A DNA stretch of 64,000 bases, taken from the NCBI GenBank assembly GCA_900199505.1, contig FZQV01000002.1, positions 62,001-126,000 on the forward strand, in the 5' to 3' direction. The notes beneath the pieces are model-generated. The model saw only the letters and a program-made list of their open reading frames with translations, did no database searches and had not been told where the DNA came from. The stretch's first letter is position 1. Each line of letters begins with the position of its first letter. Shown in pieces: positions 7,726 to 19,756 of this stretch. The stretch comes from Ruaniaceae bacterium KH17. GTDB lineage: Bacteria; Actinomycetota; Actinomycetes; Actinomycetales; Actinomycetaceae. Made by a program: the position numbers and the translations under genes.

Positions 7726-8753
7726 AACTGGCCAGTCAGTTTCATCATCCCGAGTGTGGTGCACGCGACCGTCAGCGAGAGGACGCCGCCGAGGGCCAGT
7801 GGTTTCAGGCCAGCGCTCCGGATTGCCCCGAGGTTCGTTGAGAGGCCGATCGCGGCGAGTGCCGTTGCGATGAGGAAGATGCTCACCTCGCGCAGGGCGG
7901 CAACCGCGAAGTCCGAGAAGACTCCGGCCGAGACGAGTGCCGCCATCACCAGGAACCCGATCAGGAACCAGGGAATGAGGCGCGAGATTGAGACCCGGCC
8001 GCCGTCGGCCCCCTCCCGCCGCGCTTCCATTGCCGCGAGACCGATCGTGATCGGGATGATCATCAACGTCCGCACCAGCTTCACAACCACCGCGAACCCA
8101 AGCGCCGCCGCGCTAAAGACGCTGGCTGCGGCCACCACCGAACTCGTGTCGTTCACCGCAGTTCCCGCGAACAGGCCGAAGGCGTGCGGCGTCATCCCCA
8201 AAGCGTGTCCCACGAAGGGGAACACCAGCACCGCGATCAGGTTGAACAGAAACACCGTCGATATCGCGTAGGAGATGCTGGCGTTGCGCGCCTTGATCAC
8301 GGGCGAGACGGCCGCGATCGCGGAGGCGCCACAGATCCCAGTCCCCACTCCGATCAGAGTACGCAACTCGCGGTCGACGCCGAGCGCGCGCCCGAGCAGC
8401 CACGCCACCACGAGGCACATCGTGAGCGAGGTCAGCATGACCGGCAGCGACTCGACGCCCACCTCGACGATGCTCCGGAGCGAGAGCTGCGAGCCGAGCA
8501 CGGCCACGGCGAGCTGCAGCAGAAACCTGCTCGAGTAGGTGATGCCGGGGCGGAACCGCGTGTCCGGCTTTATCACGAGTCCGACGACGACGCCGATCAC
8601 CACTGCCGGGATCGCCGACCCCACAATCGGCACCACTCGGCCAATAGCGGTGGACACGAGGGCGATCACGGCGCAGAGAAACACGCCGTGCCTCACCTCG
8701 AGTGTGCGGTCGGCGATACGCCCGGGGAGCGTTGTAAGGGGAGTCAGCTGCAC
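7722..8753 (-). CDS. YeiH/UPF0324-family putative sulfate-exporter-type membrane protein
   Basis: From GTG 8753 the product has 343 residues with about ten membrane segments. It shows family motifs: PAVVIGVVVGLVI near the start, LLQLAVAVLGSQLSLRSI, and GTGICGASAIAAVSPV, followed by GLFAGTAVNDTSSVVAA, the paired conserved loops of the family. A -10-like CATACT ends 6 nt before this GTG. An open frame reaches back to 8942 but runs through the palindromic repeat at 8798-8855 and has no family similarity there. Transport substrate is not established for most members. Confidence 0.85.
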   Translation of the reverse strand: MQLTPLTTLPGRIADRTLEVRHGVFLCAVIALVSTAIGRVVPIVGSAIPAVVIGVVVGLVIKPDTRFRPGITYSSRFLLQLAVAVLGSQLSLRSIVEVGVESLPVMLTSLTMCLVVAWLLGRALGVDRELRTLIGVGTGICGASAIAAVSPVIKARNASISYAISTVFLFNLIAVLVFPFVGHALGMTPHAFGLFAGTAVNDTSSVVAAASVFSAAALGFAVVVKLVRTLMIIPITIGLAAMEARREGADGGRVSISRLIPWFLIGFLVMAALVSAGVFSDFAVAALREVSIFLIATALAAIGLSTNLGAIRSAGLKPLALGGVLSLTVACTTLGMMKLTGQF

Positions 8754-8759
8754 CGGATC

Positions 8760-8765
8760 AGTATG
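8760..8765 (-). promoter_or_regulatory. -10 element for a leaderless YeiH-family transcript
   Basis: On the minus strand CATACT ends 6 nt before the GTG at 8753 (spacer GATCCG). It decides the start, since there is no Shine-Dalgarno. Confidence 0.55.
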
Positions 8766-8797
8766 CCGCTCGTGCCCGTCCGGCGTCACGCAGGGAT

Positions 8798-8855
8798 GAA
8801 GTGGTTGCTCTGTTGGCGCGCCAGCGGCCCGAGACACCAACAGAGCAACCACTTC
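8798..8855. repeat. Palindromic repeat family A, copy 1
   Basis: GAAGTGGTTGCTCTGTTGG (8798-8816) and its exact complement at 8837-8855 form a perfect 19-bp inverted repeat around a 20-nt centre containing CCAGCGGCCCGAGA. The sequence recurs at 10751-10812 and, degenerated, at 39369-39418. It lies between two divergent starts, so it is not an ordinary terminator. Confidence 0.85.
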
Positions 8856-8922
8856 GTGCCTTGGGGCGATGCGGGAGCCGGGTACTGGCGTTCGCGAGAC
8901 TCGAATCGGGGCCGCCCTCCCG

Positions 8923-8928
8923 TACGAT
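8923..8928 (+). promoter_or_regulatory. -10 element for a leaderless PH-domain gene transcript
   Basis: TACGAT followed by GGCGCC and then the GTG at 8935; no ribosome-binding site precedes the start. Confidence 0.6.
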
Positions 8929-8934
8929 GGCGCC

Positions 8935-9420
8935 GTGACCAACTACTTCCCCGTGGCCGAGCCCGAATGGCGCACGCTCTCGCCACAACTCGTGAAGGCA
9001 AAGCTCGCGGCCCGCGCGATCGCCTTCCCGATCCTGACGGCGATCGCCACCATCCCCACCTGGATCTTCGCCGGGTGGACCTGGGGACTCGTGGTCGCCG
9101 TCGGGCTGATCGCCTTCTTCACGTGGCGGATCAGCAAGGTTCGGCCGTGGTGCGCGGCGTATCGGTTTGCCCTGCGCGAGCACGACCTCCTGGTGACCGA
9201 GGGACTGCTCCAGCGCGAGCTCGTGTCGATTCCCTACGGCCGCATCCAGACAGTCTCGGTGAATGATGGCCCGTTCGAACGGCGCTGGGGCATGGCGAAC
9301 GTCTCCGTCAACACCGCATCCGACAAGGACGTGACGATCCCGGGCCTGCCCACCGACGAGGCCGCCGCGTTGCGGGACGAGTTGATCGCCCTCAGCGAGA
9401 CCCACGCGATCGCGCTGTGA
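8935..9420 (+). CDS. PH domain-containing membrane protein (bPH2, YdbS-like)
   Basis: The 161-residue protein has two adjacent membrane segments at about residues 25-65 (AIAFPILTAIATIPTWIFAG and a second) followed by a single bacterial PH domain with ELVSIPYGRIQTVSVNDGPFERRWGMANV, the usual YdbS/DUF304 signature. Function is not known; YdbS-YdbT pairs occur widely in Gram-positive bacteria. Its stop overlaps the next gene's GTG by 4 bp, giving the common two-gene ydbS-ydbT operon. Start GTG 8935 is set by the leaderless promoter. Confidence 0.85.
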   Translation: MTNYFPVAEPEWRTLSPQLVKAKLAARAIAFPILTAIATIPTWIFAGWTWGLVVAVGLIAFFTWRISKVRPWCAAYRFALREHDLLVTEGLLQRELVSIPYGRIQTVSVNDGPFERRWGMANVSVNTASDKDVTIPGLPTDEAAALRDELIALSETHAIAL

Positions 9421-10739
9421 ATATCGAGCGTCTCCACCCGTTGACCGCCGCCGCGCGTGGCGGCGTGCTGTTCCTGCTTCTCCTGTGGCGCGCGTTCCGC
9501 TCGATTGAGGTCACCGAGGACGGCGCCCTCGAGATTCCAGAACGTGGCGAACTGATCTTCATGGTGGTGCTGGCGGTCCTCTATCTGGTGGTGACCGTCG
9601 TCGGCGGCATCCTGGTGGTGCGGAACACGCGGTTCTGGCTCACCGAGGACGCCTTCCATCTCGAGCACGGCTGGGTGACCCGCGAGGCGCAGGTCATTCC
9701 GTTCCGGCGGGTCGATGGAGTGCAGGTGACGCGGCCGTTCTTCGCGCGTCTGCTGGGCCTCGCGAAGGTGCGGATCGATGCGGGAGAGGACGCCTCGATC
9801 GAGCTCTCCTATCTCAGTCATTCCCGCGCGGTGGACCTACAGGAGCGCCTCACGGCCCTGCGCCAGGCAGACGGCGCCCCGGTAGTTGCGCTTGATGGCT
9901 CAGACGGTGAAGCCGTGCCTGAGCAGCCGGGCGAGGCCCAGCAGGGAGAGGCGCAGCCGCTCGTGGCGATTGGTTCGAAGCGGCTCGGGCGGTCCCAGCT
10001 GCGCTCGTTCACCCCCGCGACGGGCCTGGTGGCGGCCGGAATCGCACTGATCGTGATTTCGGCGTCAAACCGCCCCGCACTCTTCCTGGTGCTGGCGCTG
10101 GTGGTCGTCGGTGCGGTGGCCGGATGGATCTGGAATATCGTTCAGGCGGGACGCGCCGAGGTGTGGGTCGAGGACGATCGGCTCGTCGTGAAGAAGGGGC
10201 GCTTCGATCTCGCCTCGCAATCCGTGCCGCTGCGGCGGATCGAGCAGGCCGCGATCAGTCAGCCGAGGTTGTGGCGGAAGCCCGGCTGGTATTCGCTCTC
10301 CGTGACGGCGGTAGGCGCCGGTGAGGAAAGCGGAGACACCACGGAGGTCTTGCCCGTGGCGAGCGAGGCCGAGCTGCTCTTGGTGCTCAATGCGATCTGG
10401 CCGGAGCTTAGGATCGAGGCACTGCTGACACGCAGGCTTCCCGAGCGCGCCAAGCGGCGCTACCCGTTCGATGGGCGACGACTGCTCTGGGGCTACAACG
10501 ATCAGTTTGCGGCGTTACGGCGCGGTTGGTTCTCGCATAACTGGGAGATCGTTTCGCTCGCGCGTTTGCAATCCGTGGACCTCGATGCCGGGCCGATCGT
10601 GCGGCGCCTTCGCCTCACCTCGCTGAACTTGCGGGTTCCGGCCGGGATCGGCCTTGCCTATGTCCCCGGACTTGACCGGGCCGAGGCGCTCGCCGCGTTC
10701 GAAGACCTCGCGCGCGTCGCGGCGAAGGTACGCCCCTAA
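9417..10739 (+). CDS. PH domain-containing membrane protein (bPH2 repeats, YdbT-like)
   Basis: A 440-residue protein with paired membrane segments near the N terminus (residues ~10-25 and 45-65) and near 205-240. It carries three PH-type repeats: HGWVTREAQVIPFRRVDGVQV (~76), KGRFDLASQSVPLRRIEQAAI (~260) and RGWFSHNWEIVSLARLQSVDL (~365), each with the xVPxxRIQ-like core. This is the YdbT arrangement. The gene is coupled to the YdbS-like gene. Cellular role is unknown; a membrane-envelope function is only an inference from topology. Confidence 0.85.
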   Translation: MNIERLHPLTAAARGGVLFLLLLWRAFRSIEVTEDGALEIPERGELIFMVVLAVLYLVVTVVGGILVVRNTRFWLTEDAFHLEHGWVTREAQVIPFRRVDGVQVTRPFFARLLGLAKVRIDAGEDASIELSYLSHSRAVDLQERLTALRQADGAPVVALDGSDGEAVPEQPGEAQQGEAQPLVAIGSKRLGRSQLRSFTPATGLVAAGIALIVISASNRPALFLVLALVVVGAVAGWIWNIVQAGRAEVWVEDDRLVVKKGRFDLASQSVPLRRIEQAAISQPRLWRKPGWYSLSVTAVGAGEESGDTTEVLPVASEAELLLVLNAIWPELRIEALLTRRLPERAKRRYPFDGRRLLWGYNDQFAALRRGWFSHNWEIVSLARLQSVDLDAGPIVRRLRLTSLNLRVPAGIGLAYVPGLDRAEALAAFEDLARVAAKVRP

Positions 10740-10750
10740 CGGGCCACAGT

Positions 10751-10812
10751 GCGAAGTGGTTGCTGTGTTGGCGTGTCACGCGCCCGAGACGCCAACACAG
10801 CAACCACTTCGC
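10751..10812. repeat. Palindromic repeat family A, copy 2
   Basis: A perfect 22-bp inverted repeat: GCGAAGTGGTTGCTGTGTTG plus GC at 10751-10772 and its complement at 10791-10812. The stem extends further inward with one mismatch. It begins 12 bp after the YdbT-like stop and could also act as a terminator, but there is no T-run and the same sequence lies before genes elsewhere. Confidence 0.88.
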
Positions 10813-10897
10813 GTGGCGCTGGGCGGCAGAGGCGCCACGGGTCGGCCTGGGCCGGAAGTCCGTAGTTACGCGCGGCGCATGTATGACAATTGGGGAC

Positions 10898-11341
10898 ATG
10901 GACTCGACGATGCAGACCGTTCTCGCTCGCGCATGGACCGCTCTTGTCGATGCGGCTGCCGAACCTGGCCCATTTTCGCTCGGCTACTTCGGGACGGTGG
11001 GGCTCGACGGCGCACCCCAAGTTCGGGCAGTCATCATCCGCGGCGCGGATGTGGAGGCGGGTTCGGTGGTGTTTGCGACCAACGCGAGTTCGGCCAAGGT
11101 CGCTCAACTGGAGCGCGAGCCGCGCGCAGCGCTCACGTTCTTCGACTCGGAAGCGCAGGTGCAGCTCCGGATGACCGGCGAGGCCACGGTCACGACCGAC
11201 GATCACCCCGAGAATCCCTACGCAATCGTGGACCTGAGCGTGGCGAACGTGGACGTGCTGGACATGTCCGGCGAGGAGCGCCAGCGCTACGGCTTCACCC
11301 GCGACGGCGCGAACTGGGACGGCACCGCGCTCCCCGCGTAG
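10898..11341 (+). CDS. Pyridoxamine 5'-phosphate oxidase-like flavin split-barrel protein
   Basis: A ~147-residue protein with the PNPOx-like order: an N-terminal helix (TMQTVLARAWTALVDAA), the strand pair SLGYFGTVGLDGAPQVRAVIIRGAD, then SVVFATNASSAKVAQLEREPRAALTFFD, which is the phosphate-binding segment of FMN split barrels. It is shorter than PdxH and lacks the C-terminal PdxH block, so an FMN or F420-dependent reductase or general stress-type protein is as likely as a PLP oxidase. ATG 10898 is preferred; ATG 10883 is an alternative and neither has a good RBS. Confidence 0.8.
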   Translation: MDSTMQTVLARAWTALVDAAAEPGPFSLGYFGTVGLDGAPQVRAVIIRGADVEAGSVVFATNASSAKVAQLEREPRAALTFFDSEAQVQLRMTGEATVTTDDHPENPYAIVDLSVANVDVLDMSGEERQRYGFTRDGANWDGTALPA

Positions 11342-11379
11342 CGCTTCGGCGCCCTCTTCCGTGTGTCTACCGTCAGGGG

Positions 11380-11385
11380 TAGAAT
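11380..11385 (+). promoter_or_regulatory. -10 element for a leaderless vapBC transcript
   Basis: TAGAAT ends 6 nt before ATG 11392 (spacer CGGGTG). It supports the ATG at 11392 rather than the in-frame GTG at 11389. Confidence 0.55.
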
Positions 11386-11391
11386 CGGGTG

Positions 11392-11634
11392 ATGGTGACG
11401 ATGAATATCAAGGATCCGATGGTTCGGGAGCTCGCGATGCAACTTGCTGAGCGGCGGCACACGAGCGCAACGGGTGCGATCCGTGAGGCGTTGATCGAAA
11501 CACTTCAGAGAGATAGCGCGAAGCGAACAGGGATCGCGGAGCGTCTACTCGAACTCGGTCGGGTGTCCTCGGCCAACCGCGAACCCATCCTTACAGACGA
11601 TGATCTCTACGACGAGAACGGTCTTCCGCGTTGA
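11392..11634 (+). CDS. vapB: VapB-type antitoxin (PSK-family transcription factor)
   Basis: An 80-residue protein that starts with a short strand (VTMNIKDPMVRELAMQLAERR) and helices HTSATGAIREALIETLQRD of the ribbon-helix-helix/PSK type, then a polar C-terminal tail ending ILTDDDLYDENGLPR that should wrap and inhibit the toxin. The stop overlaps the TTG of the PIN toxin gene. VapB proteins normally also repress their own operon with VapC as co-repressor. Confidence 0.85.
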   Translation: MVTMNIKDPMVRELAMQLAERRHTSATGAIREALIETLQRDSAKRTGIAERLLELGRVSSANREPILTDDDLYDENGLPR

Positions 11635-12014
11635 TCCTCGACACGTCCGCCATCGTGGCGATCCTCAATCTTGAAGAGGATGCTGTTCTCTACGCGCAGG
11701 CGATCGAGCAGGCTCCCCAGGTATCGATCTCGTCCGCGACTGTCCTCGAGGCGACATTGGTCCTTGGCCGATCGCGCATCGGGACGCTTCGGGAGTTCCT
11801 CGCAGAAGCATCCGCATCTGTGATTCCCGTGGACGAGGAGCACCTCGCTGTGGCCCAAGAGGGTTGGCTGAGATTCGGCCGCGGTAGCGGTTCGCAGGCG
11901 CGGCTCAACTACGGCGACTGTTTTCCTTACGCGGCCGCTTGCATTGCGGGTGAGCCGCTGCTATTCAAGGGGAACGACTTCACTCACACTGATCTTGCGA
12001 GTGCACTCAGCTAA
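11631..12014 (+). CDS. vapC: VapC-type PIN-domain ribonuclease toxin
   Basis: A 127-residue PIN protein starting MILDTSAIVAILNLEEDA, with acidic Asp4 of the active site, a middle Glu in SSATVLEATLVLG (~residue 42) and the late pair in NYGDCFPYAAACIAGEPLLFKGNDF, so the metal-binding acidic residues look intact. VapC toxins cut tRNA or rRNA at single sites. The TTG start overlaps the vapB stop by 4 bp, giving tight coupling. The specific RNA target cannot be read from sequence. Confidence 0.9.
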   Translation: MILDTSAIVAILNLEEDAVLYAQAIEQAPQVSISSATVLEATLVLGRSRIGTLREFLAEASASVIPVDEEHLAVAQEGWLRFGRGSGSQARLNYGDCFPYAAACIAGEPLLFKGNDFTHTDLASALS

Positions 12015-12039
12015 TGTCTCACCGAGTTTTTCGACCGCC

Positions 12040-12255
12040 GTGGCGGTGCGTTAGACTCTCCACCCAGAGGCAGTGACCCGGCAATCACCGGCGAGCCTTC
12101 CGGAAGAACGGCGCAAGCCCAGTAGAACCGGACGGGTGCGCCCGGCATAGCGCCCAACGAGAGGCCCGGCTTCGGCCAGGCAAGCGAGGTGGTACCGCGG
12201 TACACGCCAACGGCGTGGATCGTCCTTGCAGTGACGCACAAGGAGACCACCGAAG
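12040..12255 (+). promoter_or_regulatory. Isoleucine T-box leader of ileS, translational type
   Basis: The leader contains the T-box sequence AGGTGGTACCGCGG at 12187-12200, which binds the uncharged tRNA acceptor end. A stem I segment shows CAGTGA (12071-12076), part of the AGUGA loop motif, and an ATC Ile specifier at 12084-12086. Downstream, TCCTTG (12223-12228) can pair with CAAGGA (12239-12244), hiding the ribosome site of ileS. There is no terminator T-run, so control of translation start is expected, as in known actinobacterial ileS T-boxes. Confidence 0.88.
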
Positions 12256-15491
<3,236 letters not shown>

Positions 15492-15495
<4 letters not shown>

Positions 15496-16859
15496 CCCCG
15501 CGTGATGAGCAGGGGGGCGTCGAGCAGCGGGTTGAGGCGATCTACCAGGACATCCTTACCCGGGCGCCCGAACACAAGGTGCAGCCGTCTCTGGAGAGGG
15601 TGCGCGCCGTCGTCGATCTGATGGCGAACCCGGAGAGGACGTTCCGCACGATCCACGTGGCCGGCACCAACGGCAAGACCTCGGTGACGCGCATGGCCGA
15701 GTCGCTGGTGCGCGCGCTGGGACTGCGCACGGGCCGGTTCACCTCGCCGCACCTGCATACGGTGCGGGAGCGGATCGCGATCGACGGCGAGCCGATCACC
15801 CCCGAGCGGTTCATCGCCGCGTGGGAGGACGTGGCGCCATATGTGGAGATGGTGGATGCGCAGTCGCTCGCCGAGGGCGGGCCGCGAATGTCCTTCTTCG
15901 AGGTGTTCACGGTGATGGCGTTCGCGGCCTTCGCCGACGCCCCCGTGGACGTGGCGATCATCGAGACCGGCATGGGTGGGCGCTGGGATGCCACGAACGT
16001 GGTGGACGGCGAGATCGCGGTGATCACGCCGATCGACATCGACCACACGCAGTGGCTCGGGCACACCATGAACGAGATTGCGGGGGAGAAGGCCGGCATC
16101 ATCAAGCCCGGCGCTACCGTGATCGTGGCCGAGCAGAACGAGGTGGCTTCCGGCGTGCTGGCGGTCGCCGCCGCAGAGTCGGGCGCGAAGTTCGTCGAGG
16201 CGGGAGAGCAACTTGGCGTTGCCGCGCGACAGGTGGCCGTGGGCGGCCAGCTGATCGACTTGCGCACCCCGAATGCGCTGTACGCCGACATCTACCTGCC
16301 GCTCTTCGGTGCGCATCAGGCTGACAACGCGGCGCTGGCGCTGGCGGCCGTGGAGGCCCTGATCGGGCGCGGCGCGCTGCCGGGCAATGTGGTGGAGGAG
16401 GGCTTCGCCAAGGTGACGTCCCCCGGCCGTCTCGAAGTGGTACGCACTTCGCCTGCGGTAATCGTGGACGCCGGGCACAATCCGCATGGTCTCGCCGCAC
16501 TCGGCCCCGCGCTCGATGAGGCGTTCACGTTCGAACGCCGGGTCGCCGTCGTCGCCTGCATGGCGGATAAGGACGCCGAGGGCATCCTCGCGGCGCTCGA
16601 GCCGTTGGTGGACGAGATCGTGGTGACCCAGATCCGATCGCCGCGCGCGATGCCAGTAGAGGATCTCGCCGAGATCGCGCGGGACATCTTCGATCCCGAC
16701 GACGTCCACGTGGCACCCGTTCTCGCGGACGCGATCGATCTCGCGGCGGCGCGAGCTGAGATCGCGGACTTGCCGGCCGGCGGCGCAGGCGTGATCGTGG
16801 TGGGATCCGTGCTCCTCGCCGCAGAAGTGCGCGCTCTCTTCGGCAAGACCGATGGATAG
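15492..16859 (+). CDS. folC: Folylpolyglutamate synthase / dihydrofolate synthase
   Basis: From GTG 15492, 455 residues. It has the Mur-ligase-type P-loop [14 protein letters not shown] near residue 57, [13 protein letters not shown], the family motif [15 protein letters not shown] and [17 protein letters not shown], then [17 protein letters not shown]-terminal Mur ligase domain holds [11 protein letters not shown]. The enzyme adds glutamate to dihydropteroate or tetrahydrofolate. Coupled to ileS; many actinobacteria have valS or ileS before folC and a DUF4233 gene after it. Confidence 0.96.
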
Positions 16860-16900
16860 GTTGATTGCCCACACCCCTCCCATCCGGCAGAGTTAAGGGT

Positions 16901-17902
16901 ATGAAGAAACTCATCAACGCGGCAGCGGACGTGGTCGCCGAATCGGTGGCAGGCTTCGCCGCGGCAAACGAGCGGATTGTGCGGATATCCGCCGATCCGC
17001 TGTTTGTGACGCGCGCCGACTCACCAGTGGCGGGCAAGGTCGCCGTACTCTCCGGAGGTGGCTCCGGGCACGAGCCGATGCCGGTGGGCTTCGTAGGATA
17101 CGGGATGCTCGACGCAGGCGTGCCCGGCCCCGTCTTCACCTCCCCCTCGCCCGATCCGATTGTCGCCGCCACTCGCGCGATCGATTCGGGTGCAGGGGTG
17201 ATCTACCTGATCCTCAACTACACCGGCGACATCTTGAACTTCGAGATCGCCGCGGAGCTCGCCGAAATGGAGGGTATTGAGGTGGCGAGCGTCGTGGTGA
17301 ACGACGATGTGGCCGTGGAGGACTCGACGTTCACAGCGGGGCGGCGCGGCGTCGCCGGGACCGTGCTCGTTTCCAAGATTGCGGGCGCCGCCGCCGAACG
17401 TGGCGATACGCTTGAAGAGGTCGCGCTGATCGCGCAACGCGTGGTGCATCACGTGCGCACCATGGGCGTGGCGCTCTCGGCGTCGGTGGTGCCGCATGTA
17501 GGCAAGCCGTCCTTCGAGCTGGACGAGAACGAGCTCGAGATTGGAATTGGCATCCACGGCGAGCCCGGCCGTTACCGGGCCGCGATGATGAGCGCGGACC
17601 AGGTGGCAGATCACTTGCTCGACGCCGTCGTCCAAGATCTGAAAATCGCGACGGGGGAGCGCGCGCTACTCTTCGTCAACGGTCTTGGTGGGACCCCGGA
17701 GTCCGAGCTGCACATCGTTTATGGGCGTGCCCGGGCGCGGCTGGAAGAGGCCGGCGTGGAGGTGATTCGCTCGCTCGTGGGTAACTTTGTAACGTCGCTC
17801 GAAATGCGCGGCTGCTCAATCACCGTGCTCCGGCTCGATGATGAAATGACCGAACTATGGGATGCGCCCGTCGATACGGCGCGGCTGCGATGGGAGATGT
17901 AG
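16901..17902 (+). CDS. dhaK: PTS-dependent dihydroxyacetone kinase, substrate subunit DhaK
   Basis: A 333-residue DhaK with [18 protein letters not shown] (His57), NYTGD (Asp110), which matches the acid-base Asp, and [11 protein letters not shown] with His219, which forms the covalent hemiaminal with dihydroxyacetone. The order and length match PTS-type DhaK. It is followed by dhaL with no gap and dhaM, so phosphate comes from PEP. The three genes sit between folC and the DUF4233 gene, a place where most actinobacteria have nothing. Confidence 0.94.
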   Translation: MKKLINAAADVVAESVAGFAAANERIVRISADPLFVTRADSPVAGKVAVLSGGGSGHEPMPVGFVGYGMLDAGVPGPVFTSPSPDPIVAATRAIDSGAGVIYLILNYTGDILNFEIAAELAEMEGIEVASVVVNDDVAVEDSTFTAGRRGVAGTVLVSKIAGAAAERGDTLEEVALIAQRVVHHVRTMGVALSASVVPHVGKPSFELDENELEIGIGIHGEPGRYRAAMMSADQVADHLLDAVVQDLKIATGERALLFVNGLGGTPESELHIVYGRARARLEEAGVEVIRSLVGNFVTSLEMRGCSITVLRLDDEMTELWDAPVDTARLRWEM

Positions 17903-18538
17903 ATGAGCCTGGACGTCGAATGGGGCGAGGCCTGGCTTCGGAGAACGGCCGAGGTGATCGCCGAGCACCGCATGGAGTTGATCGAACTCGACCGGGCGAT
18001 CGGGGATGCCGATCACGGCGAGAACATGGACCGGGGTTTCTCCGCGGTGGTAGCGCGGCTCGCGCCCACGCCGGATCTCGCGTCCCTCCTGAAGACCGCC
18101 GCGACCACGCTGATGTCGACCGTGGGAGGGGCGGCCGGACCGCTCTACGGCACGGCGTTTCTGCGCGTTGCGCAGGCTGTGGAGGCGATCGAGGACGAAC
18201 TGACCGGTTCGGTCGTTGCCGAGATGTTTCAGCAGGCGCTGACTGGCGTCCAAGCGCGCGGTAAAGCTCACGAGGGCGAGAAGACCATGGTGGACGCGCT
18301 CGCACCCGCGGCACGTTCCGCGCGCGCTGCGGCCGATGCCGGTGCCTCTGCGGCGGGCGTCTTCCGGGCGGCGGCGGAAGGCGCTGCGGCCGGATGTGAG
18401 GCCACGATTCCGATGATCGCAACCAAGGGCCGTGCCTCCTATCTGGGCGAGCGCTCGGCCGGGCATATGGATCCCGGTGCACGTTCGACCTACCTGATTC
18501 TTCAGGCCGGGGCGGACGTGGCGAAGGAGCTGGCATGA
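17903..18538 (+). CDS. dhaL: PTS-dependent dihydroxyacetone kinase, ADP-binding subunit DhaL
   Basis: A 211-residue DhaL. Asp30, Asp35 and Asp37 in ELDRAIGDADHGENMDRG coordinate the Mg-ADP cofactor, in the same numbering as the E. coli protein. The lid ATKGRASYLGERSAGHMDPG is complete. Here ADP acts as a permanent coenzyme re-phosphorylated by DhaM. It starts directly after the dhaK stop and overlaps dhaM by 4 bp. Confidence 0.94.
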   Translation: MSLDVEWGEAWLRRTAEVIAEHRMELIELDRAIGDADHGENMDRGFSAVVARLAPTPDLASLLKTAATTLMSTVGGAAGPLYGTAFLRVAQAVEAIEDELTGSVVAEMFQQALTGVQARGKAHEGEKTMVDALAPAARSARAAADAGASAAGVFRAAAEGAAAGCEATIPMIATKGRASYLGERSAGHMDPGARSTYLILQAGADVAKELA

Positions 18539-19197
18539 GCGTTGCACTCCTGATCGTCTCGCACTCCGCTAAGCTCGCCGAGGGCGTGGTTGAAGTAGCC
18601 AGTCAGATGGCGCAGACGGCCGAGATACGCGCCGCGGGCGGTACGGATGACGGCCGAATTGGCACCTCCTTCGACAAGATTGCGCGCGGTATCGCCTCAT
18701 TACACGATCTGGGGCACGACGTGGTCGTGCTCACCGATCTCGGCTCCGCCACGATGACCGCTGATGCCGCAATCGAGTTCACCGATGGTGATTGGGTGCG
18801 GCTCGCGGACTCGCCCCTAGTGGAGGGTGCGGTGGCCGCTGCCGTGGCTGCCGGGCTTGGGAAGGATCTCGCCGAGGTCGTTGCCGCGGCCGAGTCGGCC
18901 GGGAACCCGGCGAGTGCTGAGCCTTCTGGTGGCACCACGGGTGGAGTGGAACGGACTGTCACCTTCATCAACGAGATGGGCCTGCACGCGCGCCCCGCGG
19001 CGCAGATCGCCACGCGTGCGAGCGAGTTCAAAGGCACGCTCACCATCAACGACGCCGACGCGACCTCCGTGCTTTCCCTCCTTGCACTCAACCTGACGAA
19101 GGGCTCGAGTGCCCGGCTGAACGCCGTCGGGCCGGATGCCGAGCAGGCCGTGGCGATCGTTGCCGAGATGATCGAGGGCGGCTTCGATGAAGCGTAG
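18535..19197 (+). CDS. dhaM: DhaM phosphotransferase: EIIA-Dha domain fused to HPr
   Basis: A 220-residue two-domain protein. Residues 1-125 form the EIIA-mannose-like domain with phospho-acceptor His10 (LIVSHS) and AAGGTDDGRIGTS; residues ~138-220 form an HPr domain with His151 in MGLHARPAAQ. The enzyme I fragment found in E. coli DhaM is absent, so phosphate must come from PtsI, perhaps via this HPr or the free PtsH at 49831-50091. It re-phosphorylates the ADP on DhaL. Confidence 0.93.
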   Translation: MSVALLIVSHSAKLAEGVVEVASQMAQTAEIRAAGGTDDGRIGTSFDKIARGIASLHDLGHDVVVLTDLGSATMTADAAIEFTDGDWVRLADSPLVEGAVAAAVAAGLGKDLAEVVAAAESAGNPASAEPSGGTTGGVERTVTFINEMGLHARPAAQIATRASEFKGTLTINDADATSVLSLLALNLTKGSSARLNAVGPDAEQAVAIVAEMIEGGFDEA

Positions 19198-19555
19198 CTC
19201 CGCGCGGGCGATGTTCATGATGGCGACGTTGCTCTCGGAGGCATTCGTGGTGCTCTTCGCCGGAGTAGTGGCCAACGGGCTGCAGTTGGCATCGTCCCGA
19301 ACCGTGTGGATCTCGACGCTCGTCCTGGTGGTGCTCGCGATCGCCGCTACGGGGCTGGCGCGGAAGCCCGCCGGAGTGTGGGCTGGGTGGCTCGTTCAGG
19401 CCGTGCTGGTGGGGATCTCGTTCGTGATCCCGCTGATGTGGGTTCTGGCGGCGGCCTTCATCGCAATCTGGATCGCCTCGCTGTACTGGGGAGCCAAGAT
19501 TGACCGTGAACGCGCCGAACGGGCCGAGGCCGAAGCAGCCCTCGCCGCCGAGTAG
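19187..19555 (+). CDS. DUF4233 small integral membrane protein
   Basis: A 122-residue protein with four predicted membrane segments (MATLLSEAFVVLFAGVVA; TVWISTLVLVVLAIAAT; PAGVWAGWLVQAVLVGIS; IPLMWVLAAAFIAIWIAS) and a charged C-terminal tail (DRERAERAEAEAALAAE). In many actinobacteria DUF4233 proteins are encoded between folC and ndk; here dhaKLM has come between it and folC. Function is unknown. The start at 19187 overlaps dhaM by 11 bp. Confidence 0.85.
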   Translation: MKRSSARAMFMMATLLSEAFVVLFAGVVANGLQLASSRTVWISTLVLVVLAIAATGLARKPAGVWAGWLVQAVLVGISFVIPLMWVLAAAFIAIWIASLYWGAKIDRERAERAEAEAALAAE

Positions 19556-19689
19556 GGCCGCAAACCCGCCATCCTGCGCGGCTGAGTCGGAGATGGGTGC
19601 TCTTCTTGGACCTGCGCCCACCTGCCGGTGGACGCTTTGACGGTCCTGCGAACACACCCGACCCCGCCTCCTTTCGTATCTCGGCCCAC

Positions 19690-19719
19690 TTCGGGCGTTG
19701 AGTGAGGGCGAAGCCCGAA
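19690..19719. repeat. Hairpin-forming inverted repeat after the DUF4233 gene
   Basis: TTCGGGC (19690-19696) and GCCCGAA (19713-19719) form a 7-bp stem. The surrounding TGAGGGCGAAGCCCGAATCGAAAC resembles short palindromes found elsewhere in the window. It may end the dhaKLM-DUF4233 transcript, but no T-run is seen. The rest of 19556-19756 holds nothing I recognise. Confidence 0.4.
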
Positions 19720-19756
19720 TCGAAACGTGGTGAGATTGGATGGGAAAGGGAATTCA

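Noticed and set aside
8754-8942. N-terminal extension of the YeiH-family gene
   Set aside because: It crosses palindromic repeat A and has no family similarity, while GTG 8753 has a leaderless -10 at the right distance.
10741-10815. Plain terminator for the YdbT-like gene
   Set aside because: The same palindrome occurs before starts at 8798 and 39369 and lacks a T-run, so it is recorded as a repeat.
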